Below are positions 53,968-63,357 of a stretch of 64,000 nt of DNA, one piece after another. This DNA is from an uncultured Spirochaetota bacterium (lineage in GTDB: Bacteria > Spirochaetota > Spirochaetia > Treponematales > Treponemataceae): the NCBI GenBank assembly GCA_944389415.1, contig CALXMF010000007.1:1-64000 (forward strand), read 5' to 3'. Numbering within the stretch: position 1 is the stretch's first letter; each line of letters starts with the position of its first letter. The position numbers and the translations under genes were made by a program. The notes under the pieces are model-generated. The model searched no databases. It worked only from the letters and a program-made list of their open reading frames with translations, and was not told where the DNA came from.

Positions 53968-53997
53968 TTGACACAGTTATTTTATTTCCTATATACT
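53968..53997 (+). promoter_or_regulatory. Sigma-70 promoter of the IMP dehydrogenase gene
   Basis: TTGACA (53968-53973) and TATACT (53992-53997) are 18 bp apart, 35 bases before the start codon. Confidence 0.65.
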
Positions 53998-54032
53998 GAA
54001 TCAATTATACTCGTCTTTTAAGGAGCACTCTC

Positions 54033-55538
54033 ATGGCGTATTATTTTGAAGAACCGTCACATACGTTTGGCGAATATCTTCTGATTCCCGGCTATTCTTC
54101 TGCTGAATGCATTCCAACGAATGTCAGTCTTAAAACACCTGTCGTAAAATATAGAACAGGAGAAGAACCGGCGCTGTCCATGAATATTCCGATGGTTTCG
54201 GCAGTTATGCAGTCTGTTTCAAACCAGACAATGGCGATAGCGCTCGCAAAAGAAGGCGGTATCTCGTTTATTTACGGTTCGCAGACTATTGAGCAGCAGG
54301 CGGAAATGGTCGCAAAGGTAAAAAGCTATAAGGCGGGATTTGTTATCTCTGATTCAAATATCAAACCGGATCAGACCTTGCAGGATGTTATCAATCTAAA
54401 AGAGCGCACCGGGCACTCAACGGTAGCTGTTACCGAAGACGGCACTCCCAACGGCAAACTGCTTGGTATTATCACCAGCAGGGATTTTCGTATTTCGCAC
54501 ACATCGCCGACTGAGAAAGTCCGTGATTATATGACCAGTTTTGATGAACTTATCACCGGAAACGATGGCATCACATTGCAGGAAGCAAATGATCTTATCT
54601 GGAAACATAAGCTCAACTCTCTGCCTATTATCGATAAAGATCAGAAACTGTGTTCAATGGTGTTCCGCAAAGACTATGCCTCACACGAAGAACATCCGCT
54701 GGAATTGCTTGACTCTAAACAGCGCTATATTGTCGGAGCTGGTGTTAATACCCGTGATTATATGGAACGCGTGCCGGCGCTTATCGCCGCGGGATGCGAT
54801 ATTTTCTGCCTTGACTCATCAGAAGGTTTTTCCGAGTGGCAGCGCCGGGCACTGCATGATATTCATTCAACATTTGGTGAGCATATAAAAGTCGGCGCCG
54901 GAAATGTCGTTGACCGTGAAGGATTTCTCTTTCTTGCCGAAGCAGGCGCTGACTTTGTAAAAGTCGGTATCGGCGGCGGTTCTATCTGTATTACACGTGA
55001 ACAGAAAGGTATTGGCCGGGGACAGGCAACAGCCACAATCGAAGTCGCAAAAGCGCGTAATGAATATTATGAGCGCACCGGCATTTATATACCGATTTGT
55101 TCCGACGGCGGTATTGTTCATGATTATCATATCACGCTTGCTCTCGCGATGGGCGCTGATTTTGTTATGCTCGGCAGATATTTCGCGCGTTTTGATGAAA
55201 GTCCGACAAACAAGCTCATTATTAACGGCAATTATGTAAAAGAATACTGGGGAGAAGGCTCAAACCGCGCGCGCAACTGGCAGCGCTACGATCTGGGCGG
55301 AGAAAAGAAGATGGCCTTTGAAGAAGGGGTTGATTCATATGTCCCGTACGCAGGAAGCCTGCATGATAACGTAAATCTTACGCTCAGTAAAATACGGCAC
55401 ACCATGTGCAACTGCGGCGCGTTAACAATCCCTGAATTGCAGCAGAAGGCAAAACTTACGCTTGTATCGCCCGCGTCTATCGCAGAAGGTTCTTCTCACG
55501 ACGTTGTAGTAAAAAATACCAGCATACGTGCTGAATAA
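54033..55538 (+). CDS. guaB: Inosine-5'-monophosphate dehydrogenase, Tritrichomonas type
   Basis: This 501-residue enzyme oxidises IMP to XMP with NAD+, the first committed step to GTP. A barrel domain is split by two CBS domains (about 100-215). The catalytic cysteine is Cys319 in [18 protein letters not shown], and the mobile flap has Arg418-Tyr419 in NWQRYDLGG. Both numbers, and the wording of these motifs, coincide with what I remember of the Tritrichomonas foetus enzyme, a protein thought to have come from bacteria. Most bacterial IMPDHs have a different flap and loop. AAGGAG lies eight bases upstream, and the gene stands alone with its own promoter and terminator. Confidence 0.94.
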   Translation: MAYYFEEPSHTFGEYLLIPGYSSAECIPTNVSLKTPVVKYRTGEEPALSMNIPMVSAVMQSVSNQTMAIALAKEGGISFIYGSQTIEQQAEMVAKVKSYKAGFVISDSNIKPDQTLQDVINLKERTGHSTVAVTEDGTPNGKLLGIITSRDFRISHTSPTEKVRDYMTSFDELITGNDGITLQEANDLIWKHKLNSLPIIDKDQKLCSMVFRKDYASHEEHPLELLDSKQRYIVGAGVNTRDYMERVPALIAAGCDIFCLDSSEGFSEWQRRALHDIHSTFGEHIKVGAGNVVDREGFLFLAEAGADFVKVGIGGGSICITREQKGIGRGQATATIEVAKARNEYYERTGIYIPICSDGGIVHDYHITLALAMGADFVMLGRYFARFDESPTNKLIINGNYVKEYWGEGSNRARNWQRYDLGGEKKMAFEEGVDSYVPYAGSLHDNVNLTLSKIRHTMCNCGALTIPELQQKAKLTLVSPASIAEGSSHDVVVKNTSIRAE

Positions 55539-55561
55539 CAGCGGTATTCTATAAAGAATAT

Positions 55562-55592
55562 AAAAAAACTGCCTTTTCGGGCAGTTTTTTTT
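55562..55592. terminator. Bidirectional terminator between the IMPDH and sigma-factor-2 genes
   Basis: AAAAAACTGCC and GGCAGTTTTTTTT pair around a short T-rich loop. A and T runs on both sides allow it to serve both convergent genes. Confidence 0.9.
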
Positions 55593-55599
55593 ATATCTG

Positions 55600-56463
55600 T
55601 TACGCTACATACGCTTCAAGACGTCCCAATCTGGTAGGATGCTGCAATTTGGCAATCGCGGCATGTTCAATCTGACGGATACGCTCTTTTGTCAGATTGA
55701 ACACAGACCCTACTTCACTCAGCGACATCGCTTTTTTTCCATTCAGACCATACCGATAGCGCAGTACAGCGGCTTCTTTTTCAGGCAGAGTTGACAGTAC
55801 ATGCTGAATTTCTTCTTTCATAGAAACAAGCATCGCGTTCTGCTCTGGAACAAGGTAGCGGTTATCTTCGATAAATTCCCCGATAGTAGCCCCATCCTGT
55901 TCCGTAGATCGGGCGGCGGCGTCAAGTGAAACCATTTCCCGTGAAATATTAAGCATCTCACGCACATGCTGCGGTTCCATTTTGAGCATTTCTGCGACTT
56001 CACGAATTTCCTGTTCTTCTGTCTTATTTCCGGCAACAGCACGGCGGGCGCGTTCTATCTGCACCAGCTCATTCGCGCGGTTAAGCGGCAGACGAATCAT
56101 GCGTGACTGTTCGCAGATAGCTTTTAGAATTGACTGGCGTATCCACCATACCGCATATGATATAAAATGATATCCCTTTGTCACATCAAACCGGTCTATC
56201 GCTGTCAGCAAACCGATATTGCCTTCATTAATAAGATCTGTCAGTTCCAAACCGTAATTTTGATATTTTTTCGCGACATTTACGACAAAACGTAAATTTG
56301 CATTTATTATCTTTTCTTTTGCCTTTACATCGCCTTTAGAAGCCCGTACAGCGAGTTCTGTCTCTTCATCATGGGTCAACAGCGGAATCTTATTTATTTC
56401 TTTAAGATAAGTCGCCAAAACGGAATCATTCATGACGGCATTATTGTTTTGTATCTGTTTCAT
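55600..56463 (-). CDS. RpoS/RpoD-like sigma-70-family factor (sigma factor 2)
   Basis: The 287-residue factor has region 1.2 (LATYLKEINKIPLLTHDEE), region 2 with NLRFVVNVAKKYQNYGLELTD, INEGNIGLL and YAVWWIRQSILKAI, then region 3 (about 140-215) and region 4 with LSLSEVGSVFNLTKERIRQIE as helix-turn-helix. It lacks region 1.1 and the long insertion of the housekeeping RpoD, so it is a group 2 factor. AGGAG lies ten bases before the start. The promoter upstream is of the sigma-54 type and identical to that of sigma factor 1. This recalls rpoS of Borrelia, which is transcribed by RpoN holoenzyme. Confidence 0.93.
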   Translation of the reverse strand: MKQIQNNNAVMNDSVLATYLKEINKIPLLTHDEETELAVRASKGDVKAKEKIINANLRFVVNVAKKYQNYGLELTDLINEGNIGLLTAIDRFDVTKGYHFISYAVWWIRQSILKAICEQSRMIRLPLNRANELVQIERARRAVAGNKTEEQEIREVAEMLKMEPQHVREMLNISREMVSLDAAARSTEQDGATIGEFIEDNRYLVPEQNAMLVSMKEEIQHVLSTLPEKEAAVLRYRYGLNGKKAMSLSEVGSVFNLTKERIRQIEHAAIAKLQHPTRLGRLEAYVA

Positions 56464-56524
56464 TTTTGTAAAACTCCTGCATATTGCTCTAATTAGTTAT
56501 CCCAAATATAGGCACCAATATACA

Positions 56525-56540
56525 AGCATAAAACATGCCA
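56525..56540 (-). promoter_or_regulatory. Sigma-54 (-24/-12) promoter of sigma factor 2
   Basis: The minus strand reads TGGCATGTTTTATGCT, identical to 7083-7098, with GG and GC correctly spaced. It is 62 bases before the start codon. An AACTGT/ACAGTT inverted repeat reaches into its upstream edge and could be an activator site. The remaining gap to 56845 contains only the recG-side terminator and no credible gene. Confidence 0.75.
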
Positions 56541-56647
56541 ACTGTAAAAAATCTGGCAAAAAACAGTTAAAAACAGGCAAATAGAATATTATTTATTATA
56601 ATACAATAAAATAAAAGGAGATACAAAAACAAAAGCAACGCAGTCTG

Positions 56648-56683
56648 ATAAGAAAAAGCTCTCTGTATACAAAATATACAGAG
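56648..56683 (-). terminator. Probable terminator downstream of recG
   Basis: A perfect 9-bp inverted repeat CTCTGTATA/TATACAGAG (56661-56669 with 56675-56683), followed on the minus strand by AGCTTTTTCTTATC. It is about 160 bases past the recG stop. Confidence 0.55.
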
Positions 56684-56845
56684 TCATGATGAGTCAAAAA
56701 GATACAGTGAAATTAAAAACAGATAAAACAGAGTCAAAAAAACACAGCATACAGAGATCTTCCGCATGCCGTATCATTTTGATACGATATTATATATACA
56801 ATATATGCATATTATCCGTAATCGGCAATGATTTTTTACAAGATT

Positions 56846-59065
56846 TTATCTTTTTTCAGCAATCGCAGCCTGCGCAAACGCATCCTGACGGGCAAGCATC
56901 AGCAGTTCCTGATCACGTATCGGATCAGCAAGGCCTATAGTGAAATACCCTGACTGCTGAATGCCATTTACCTCGCCGGCGCCTCTCAACTGTAAATCTT
57001 TTTCAGCAATCTCAAAACCATCGGAAGTTTCGTACAGCGCCCGCATTCGTTCTTTTCCTGTTTCTGATATGGCGGCGCTGTATATGGGGAAACAGTATGA
57101 CTGAATATTTCCCCGTCCGACACGGCCGCGCAGCTGGTGCAGAGCCGCAAGTCCAAAACGGTCCGCATGTTCAATAACCATACAGGTAGCATTCGGTACA
57201 TCAACACCAACTTCAACAACACTTGTCGCAATTAAAATCTGAATTGTCCCCTGCCGGAAAGCATCAAGAATACGATGCTGCTCAGATTCGTCTACACGGG
57301 AATGAACAAGACCGAGCTTAAACTGCGGAAAAACTTTCTCAGAAAGAAATTCATACATACGTTCCGCTGTTTTTAAAGTATTTTTACGCTTGCCTGTTTC
57401 TGTCTCATCATCCTCAGTCTCCTCAATACGAGGATATACAAAATATGCCTGATGTCCGCAACTGACTTCTTTTGCGACAAAGTCATATACACGGCTTTCA
57501 TTACCCATGCGGGTCAGATACGTTTTTATCGGTTTACGGCCGCAGGGCATTGTTCTGATGATTGATACATCAAGATCCCCAAACACTGTCAGAGCAAGTG
57601 TCCGGGGAATAGGCGTCGCGCTCATCATCAGCAAATGCGGAGCAAATGGTTTTCTGCCTTTTTCTATAATCGCGTTACGCTGCAAAACTCCAAAGCGGTG
57701 CTGCTCATCAATAACAGCGAGCTGAAGATCTTTATACTGTACATTTTTTGAAAAAAGCGCATGTGTTCCAATAACAAGATCAATCGTTCCTTCTTTTAAT
57801 CCCTGCAGCAGCGGGCCCCGGCCTTCTGCTTTTACATTACCGGTTAAAAACGCAAGTGATACACCGCAGGGAGATAAAAGACGCGCGGCGGTATCTCCAT
57901 GCTGACGGGCAAGCAGTTCAGTTGGAGCAAGCAGCGCGCATTGTCCGCCCCAGTCAATAACACGCAGACAGGCAAAAAAAGCTGCCAGTGTTTTTCCTGA
58001 CCCCACATCTCCCTGTAAAAGACGGGCCATTGTATACACAGCGGTATCAGGAATCGGGGTATCTGTCTGCATCTCATCCATTCCGGCAAGTACTGCCGCC
58101 CGGCTTTTATAACCGCGGTCAATATCTGTGTTCATTTCTGAAATAACACGCCGCTGCCCATCAGTTAAAGAAAACGGCAGAGCAGTAATCAGTTGTTTCT
58201 GGCGAGGAGATAATGACTGAAAGAACTCCGTCTCTACCGCCGGCGCTGAAGACTCAGCGGAAACACTCTGCACCGCAGATAATAAATCACAGTCCCCGTC
58301 CGAGGGCAAACGTCCTTTATGCTGCAAAGCACGGCAGGCTACACCATACTGAAAACGATACAGTTCCTCATATATAAGACTGCGGCGGGCATTGAGCGCT
58401 TCTTCAAGTGACACAGGCATATGCATAGCCCGCACCGCATCCTGTTTTGTAAGCAGCTGCCGGGCACGGATAATACCAGGAGGAATTTCATCATCTATTC
58501 CGCGGCAATATTCGCGCACCGCACGCTGCATAATTTTACGCAGCTGCTGCTGCGACAATCCGGCAGTCAGTGAATATACAGGATATACAGCGGCATCAGG
58601 CAGCGGCCGGCCAGTAAAATCAGATAATGCAGGAAACGGCGCATCATTCTGTCCGGGACGGGCAATAACAGATGCATCAAAAGAAGAACATTGCAGTTTT
58701 CCATATTTTACCGCGAACGAACCGGTAACACTGATAATAGAACCAATAGTTAAACTTTTTTCAAGAAAAGGACGATTAAAAGCGATAAGTTCACCCTGCG
58801 CACTGCCATCAAAAATACAGATTTTAAGCGTACGCATTCTGCCAAAGCCAAACCATTCATGCGCGATAACCTGCGCGAATGTATGCACCCGGCCGCTCTT
58901 ATACTCAGAGAGAGCAATACGGCGGGTACGGTCTTCCCAATCACGCGGATAGTATGAAAGCAAATCGCCAATCGTATATACGGCAAGGTTAGCCAACTGG
59001 CGGGCAGTCGCAGGACCGACACCGGCCAAAGATGAGACCGGCGTCGCAATATCGCTGAGCTTCAC
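56846..59065 (-). CDS. recG: ATP-dependent DNA helicase RecG
   Basis: RecG remodels stalled replication forks and branched DNA. The protein is about 739 residues. The N-terminal wedge domain starts with TPVSSLAGVGPATARQL (helix-hairpin-helix-like). Then come Walker A QGDVGSGKTLAAF, motif Ia APTELLARQH, DEQH box AVIDEQHRFGV, SATPIPRTLAL, and the C-terminal QLRGRVGRG and ILIATSVVEVGVD motifs. I take the GTG at 59065 as start because it lies just after the stop of the yggT gene; the frame to 59104 runs into that gene. The ribosome binding site is weak. Confidence 0.93.
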   Translation of the reverse strand: MKLSDIATPVSSLAGVGPATARQLANLAVYTIGDLLSYYPRDWEDRTRRIALSEYKSGRVHTFAQVIAHEWFGFGRMRTLKICIFDGSAQGELIAFNRPFLEKSLTIGSIISVTGSFAVKYGKLQCSSFDASVIARPGQNDAPFPALSDFTGRPLPDAAVYPVYSLTAGLSQQQLRKIMQRAVREYCRGIDDEIPPGIIRARQLLTKQDAVRAMHMPVSLEEALNARRSLIYEELYRFQYGVACRALQHKGRLPSDGDCDLLSAVQSVSAESSAPAVETEFFQSLSPRQKQLITALPFSLTDGQRRVISEMNTDIDRGYKSRAAVLAGMDEMQTDTPIPDTAVYTMARLLQGDVGSGKTLAAFFACLRVIDWGGQCALLAPTELLARQHGDTAARLLSPCGVSLAFLTGNVKAEGRGPLLQGLKEGTIDLVIGTHALFSKNVQYKDLQLAVIDEQHRFGVLQRNAIIEKGRKPFAPHLLMMSATPIPRTLALTVFGDLDVSIIRTMPCGRKPIKTYLTRMGNESRVYDFVAKEVSCGHQAYFVYPRIEETEDDETETGKRKNTLKTAERMYEFLSEKVFPQFKLGLVHSRVDESEQHRILDAFRQGTIQILIATSVVEVGVDVPNATCMVIEHADRFGLAALHQLRGRVGRGNIQSYCFPIYSAAISETGKERMRALYETSDGFEIAEKDLQLRGAGEVNGIQQSGYFTIGLADPIRDQELLMLARQDAFAQAAIAEKR

Positions 59066-59075
59066 AAACAGGCAC

Positions 59076-59666
59076 TTAGAACGGCAGGCGCATAAGCAAT
59101 ACACCGAGCATATTTATCAGAAAACTGCCGGCCATTTCGGCAAGGATAGTCACAACAAGAGCCGCTATCAGTGCGGTACGGTACTGCACATACCGCTGTT
59201 TTCCAAATATATACTTGGTGAATCTGAATACAATCGGATACAGTGTTCTATCCAGAATCTGCCACAGCTGCGATGACGAATTGGGCCAGAAAATAACCAC
59301 AAAGAGCCTGATCATCAGCAGCAGAATAAAAAATCCAAGCAAGGACGCAACAATAGACCACAGTACACCAAGCAGCGTTGCCAGAGACGCGCCAAGCAGA
59401 ATACGTCCCTGAAGAGACAGCTGAGCAAATACAGAAGAAAGTGCTACCAGAACGCCCATAGCAACAGCAGGTGAGAAATCAAGCATTCCCGCACGAAGAA
59501 ACGAAAACCGCCTGAACCAGGACAAATACGGATCACATAAAGCCGCTAAAAAACGCCCGAACGAACTGTACTGCGCATTGGGAACCCAGGTAAGAATCAC
59601 ACGGATAAAACAGATAAACAGATACACAGAACAAGCTCCGGAGAGCACACTAAACACAAAAGACAT
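59076..59666 (-). CDS. YggT-family integral membrane protein
   Basis: The 196-residue protein has about five membrane helices in two YggT-like halves. The first contains FIRVILTWVPNAQYSSFGRF and CDPYLSWFRRFSF with GMLDFSPAVA, the signature of the family. The second half repeats the helix pattern with RTLYPIVFRFTKYIF. YggT proteins are linked to osmotic or division-related membrane functions, with no defined activity. AAGGATGG lies ahead of the start. It sits between dnaE and recG on one strand, probably in the same transcript. Confidence 0.87.
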   Translation of the reverse strand: MSFVFSVLSGACSVYLFICFIRVILTWVPNAQYSSFGRFLAALCDPYLSWFRRFSFLRAGMLDFSPAVAMGVLVALSSVFAQLSLQGRILLGASLATLLGVLWSIVASLLGFFILLLMIRLFVVIFWPNSSSQLWQILDRTLYPIVFRFTKYIFGKQRYVQYRTALIAALVVTILAEMAGSFLINMLGVLLMRLPF

Positions 59667-59675
59667 ATACCATCC

Positions 59676-62600
59676 TTATTCTTTCCAGACAGACTCAACT
59701 AACATCTGCTGCTCAAGAGACTCTACAACATCATCCGCCGCAGAAACCATCAGCTGCGGATGAGCGCGGACAACAACAGCGCCGCAATCTGTATTTATAT
59801 GGAAATATACCGAGCATGTACCGGTATTGTCCAGCAGAAAATCACGCAGCGGCATCAGCTGCCGTTCTTCGGTAAAATGAGCCAGCTTAATATGTATTTC
59901 CTGATAGGTACGCTGTTCAAGCGCACTCTGTTCAACTATATCAGAAACTTTGAATGACGGGCGTTCCGGGTCACGTTCTGTATCAGCCGTTACAGAAAAC
60001 GCGATTATCTGATCGTTCGCGACACGCGCCGCAAGGTGTTCCCACACTTTTGGAGGAAAAACAAGATCAAGCGTTCCATTAAAATCCTCAAGACCGCCAA
60101 ATGCCATTTGCTTACCCTGCTTTGTCGTAAACGGCCTTAGATTTTTTACCATACCCATAATGGTATATGATTTACCGTTTTGAACACGAGGCAATTCAAG
60201 GAACGACATCGTCGCACATTTTTTTATAATATCACGGCAGCCGTCAAGCGGATGCCCCGAAACATAACAGCCTATATACTCTTTTTCTTTTTCAAGCTTA
60301 TCAAGCGCATCCCAATCAGGAATCTGTTCAAATACAAAATCCGCAAATTCCTGCTCACCGCTGTCCTCAAACAGACTTATTTGTCCAAACTGCAGACCGC
60401 TTTTTTTATTTTCAGCATAAGATACAGCCGCTTCCAGATTTGCATACAAAACAGCACGTGATTGCCCCAGGTTATCAAAACTGCCGGTCATAATCAGCAC
60501 TTCTATTGCACGCCGGTTTACAATATGCAGATCAACACGGTCAAGAAAATCAATAAAACTCTTAAATGGGCCATTTTCATTTCGTTCACGTACAATTTCA
60601 TCCGCGGCGGCAGCACCCATCCCTTTTATTCCCATAAATCCAAACACGATGCGTCCGTCTACAACATCAAACACCTGCGCAGAACGATTCACATCAGGGG
60701 GATCAATCGCCAGCCCCATCGCGCGGCCTTCTTCTATATATTCCGGCAGTTTATCGGTAGAAGTGATTTCATTTGTCAGGTTGGCTGCGATAAATTCAGC
60801 TGGAAAGTTTGCTTTTAGATACGCTGTTCGGTACGCAACGACAGAATACGCGGCTGCATGGCTTTTATTAAAACCGTACCCGGCGAACGGAATCATAATT
60901 TCAAATATTTCAGCGGCATGTTCGGCAGTAAATCCGCGCTCTACTGCGCCGGCAATAAATTTCTCTTTTTCCGCGTCCATGACTTCTTTTTTCTTTTTAC
61001 CCATAGCACGCCGGAGCATATCTGCCCCGCCAAGAGAATATCCGGCGATTTTCTGCGCGACCTGCATAACCTGTTCCTGATACACCATAACGCCGTACGT
61101 TTCTTTAAGGATATCCTCAAGACACGGGTCAGGATATGTTATTGTACTCGGATCATTTTTTCCTTCTATATATTTGGGAATATAATCCATTGGGCCAGGC
61201 CGGTACAGCGCGTTCAAAGCGACAATATCTTCTATTTTGCGCGGCTGTGCCTGTTTCAGAATTTTCTGCATACCGGGACTTTCAAACTGAAATACCGCAG
61301 ATGTTTTTCCGGCACAGAATAGATCAAATGTTTTTGAATCAGTCTCACTTACCTCATCAGCGCGGAAATGTTCAAATCCTTTTCTTTTTCTGATAATATG
61401 TTCGGCATGTTTAATAAGCGTAAGTGTTTTCAGCCCCAGATAATCCATCTTTACTAAACCGCACGGTTCAATGATATCCATTGTGTACTGCACGGCGACT
61501 TTGCCCGTTTTAGAATCTTTATAAACGGGAGCCCACTCAGGAAGCTGTGTCTTGCCGATTACAATACCGGAAGCATGAAGGCTGGTATTGCGGTTCATAT
61601 CTTCCAGCTTAAAACACAGATCAAATAATTCTTTATAACGCGGATCATCCCGGAACGGAATAAGCTGGCCAAAATCAGAAGGAACTTCCATCTTTTTTCC
61701 GGGATTTTTGGGATCATCGGGAGGATTCTGCGGATCTATGAACGCGTCTTTTAGGTGGACTTTTACACCGGCCGGAATTTTTGATGTAAGCATATTTACT
61801 TCGCTCAGCGGAATATTGAGAACACGCCCTACATCCTTTATAACGGCTTTCGCTTTCAGAGTACCGAACGTAACAATATGGCCAACCTGCGGGTCACCAT
61901 ATTTCTGCCGCGTATACTCAATAACATCCTGTCTGCCTTCATAACAGATATCAACATCAAAATCAGGCATTGAAATACGTTCCGGATTTAGAAAGCGCTC
62001 AAAAATCAGTTTAAACCGGAACGGATCAATATCCGTAATAGTCATCGCGTATGCTACAAGTGAACCAGCGCCCGAACCGCGCCCCGGACCAACAGGAATA
62101 TCATGCTGTTTTGCCCAGTTAATAAAATCCCATACAATAAGAAAGTAACCAACGAATCCCATACTGGTGATAATACCCAGTTCGTATTCCGCTCGTTCTT
62201 TTATTTCATCAGTAACTGTTCCATAACGTTTTTCAAGACCGGTATATACCAGATGACGCATATAGGCCTCGTCATTTTCAAAACCCTCCGGAATCTGATA
62301 TACAGGCAGACAGTCTTTTAGCTGCTGCGTTGAAAACTGCGGTATAGTCAAATCACACATTGCGGCGATTCGGACAGAATTCTCCAGCATTTCAGGGTAT
62401 TCCGGAAAGAGCTTCGCCATTTCTTCAGCACTTTTCATATAAAACTGATCCGTGCTGAATTTCATGCGGTTTGGATCATCCCTGATTTTTTTTGTTCCAA
62501 TGCACATCATCACATCCTGCGCGACTGCGTCCTCTTGCAGGGTATAATGAATATCATTGGTAACTACCATAGGCACTTGTAATTTACGGGCTGTTTCAAT

Positions 62601-63173
62601 TAACAGCGGAGCGACCTGTTTCTGTTCGGGAATACCATGATCCTGAAGCTCTATATAATAGTTTTCCGCCCCAAATATTTCCCGATAACGCAAAACAAGT
62701 TCTTCCGCTTCCTGTGTTTTATTCGCCAGCAGCAGCTGCGGCAGCTGTCCGGCCAGACATGCAGAAAGACAGATCAGCCCGCCACAATACATCCGCAGCA
62801 ATTCTTCATCAATACGGGGTTTATAATACATACCCTCTGTAAATGACCGGGAGGTCAGCATCATCAAATTGCGGTATCCTTCTACATTTTTCGCAATAAG
62901 AATAAGATGATAGTATTTATTTCCCTGTTCAGATCCTTTACGCTCATGACGGCTGCCTGCCGCCACATAAAACTCACAGCCGACAAGAGGATTTATTCCA
63001 GCCTTATGGCAAGCCTGCTCAAAGCGCAGCGCGCCAAACATATTACCATGATCAGTAAGCGCGAGCGCAGACATTCCAAGTTCTTTTGCCCGTGCAATCA
63101 AAGTTTGAATTTTCGCAGCACCGTCAAGCAGCGAATAATCAGAATGAACATGTAAATGAACAAAATCAGCCAT
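59676..63173 (-). CDS. dnaE: DNA polymerase III subunit alpha
   Basis: This 1165-residue replicative polymerase belongs to the DnaE1 type. The N-terminal PHP domain reads FVHLHVHSDYSLLDGAAKI and LTDHGNMFGALRF. The palm carries the catalytic aspartates in PDFDVDICYEGR, with GPGRGSGAGSLVAYA before it. The finger region has YRPGPMDYIPKYIEGK. Then come the helix-hairpin-helix region (MGIKGMGAAAADEI), the OB fold (YTIMGMVKNLRPFTTKQGK) and a C-terminal tail. Length and order match E. coli DnaE. No intein is present. The start has a weak ribosome binding site. Confidence 0.97.
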   Translation of the reverse strand: MADFVHLHVHSDYSLLDGAAKIQTLIARAKELGMSALALTDHGNMFGALRFEQACHKAGINPLVGCEFYVAAGSRHERKGSEQGNKYYHLILIAKNVEGYRNLMMLTSRSFTEGMYYKPRIDEELLRMYCGGLICLSACLAGQLPQLLLANKTQEAEELVLRYREIFGAENYYIELQDHGIPEQKQVAPLLIETARKLQVPMVVTNDIHYTLQEDAVAQDVMMCIGTKKIRDDPNRMKFSTDQFYMKSAEEMAKLFPEYPEMLENSVRIAAMCDLTIPQFSTQQLKDCLPVYQIPEGFENDEAYMRHLVYTGLEKRYGTVTDEIKERAEYELGIITSMGFVGYFLIVWDFINWAKQHDIPVGPGRGSGAGSLVAYAMTITDIDPFRFKLIFERFLNPERISMPDFDVDICYEGRQDVIEYTRQKYGDPQVGHIVTFGTLKAKAVIKDVGRVLNIPLSEVNMLTSKIPAGVKVHLKDAFIDPQNPPDDPKNPGKKMEVPSDFGQLIPFRDDPRYKELFDLCFKLEDMNRNTSLHASGIVIGKTQLPEWAPVYKDSKTGKVAVQYTMDIIEPCGLVKMDYLGLKTLTLIKHAEHIIRKRKGFEHFRADEVSETDSKTFDLFCAGKTSAVFQFESPGMQKILKQAQPRKIEDIVALNALYRPGPMDYIPKYIEGKNDPSTITYPDPCLEDILKETYGVMVYQEQVMQVAQKIAGYSLGGADMLRRAMGKKKKEVMDAEKEKFIAGAVERGFTAEHAAEIFEIMIPFAGYGFNKSHAAAYSVVAYRTAYLKANFPAEFIAANLTNEITSTDKLPEYIEEGRAMGLAIDPPDVNRSAQVFDVVDGRIVFGFMGIKGMGAAAADEIVRERNENGPFKSFIDFLDRVDLHIVNRRAIEVLIMTGSFDNLGQSRAVLYANLEAAVSYAENKKSGLQFGQISLFEDSGEQEFADFVFEQIPDWDALDKLEKEKEYIGCYVSGHPLDGCRDIIKKCATMSFLELPRVQNGKSYTIMGMVKNLRPFTTKQGKQMAFGGLEDFNGTLDLVFPPKVWEHLAARVANDQIIAFSVTADTERDPERPSFKVSDIVEQSALEQRTYQEIHIKLAHFTEERQLMPLRDFLLDNTGTCSVYFHINTDCGAVVVRAHPQLMVSAADDVVESLEQQMLVESVWKE

Positions 63174-63288
63174 ACCGATATTGTATAAGGGGTACGGGAT
63201 TTATGCAAGAAAGCGTAATAAGGACTATGCGCATACTATTTTTAGTTTAAATTATGTCTAGAGAAAACTGCTTAGCCACATTTTTTTT

Positions 63289-63317
63289 TTGCGTTTTCCC
63301 AACTAATATGCTATACT
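63289..63317 (+). promoter_or_regulatory. Sigma-70 promoter of the LuxR-type regulator gene
   Basis: TTGCGT (63289-63294) and TATACT (63312-63317) are 17 bp apart, with a run of T immediately upstream, 41 bases before the start. Confidence 0.6.
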
Positions 63318-63357
63318 TTATACATCTTTGTTTATTTTATATAATAGATTCTGTGTT

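Noticed and set aside
56686-56940. 84-codon plus-strand frame between sigma factor 2 and recG
   Set aside because: Its second half is antisense to recG, its composition is unlike the neighbours, and no ribosome binding site is seen.
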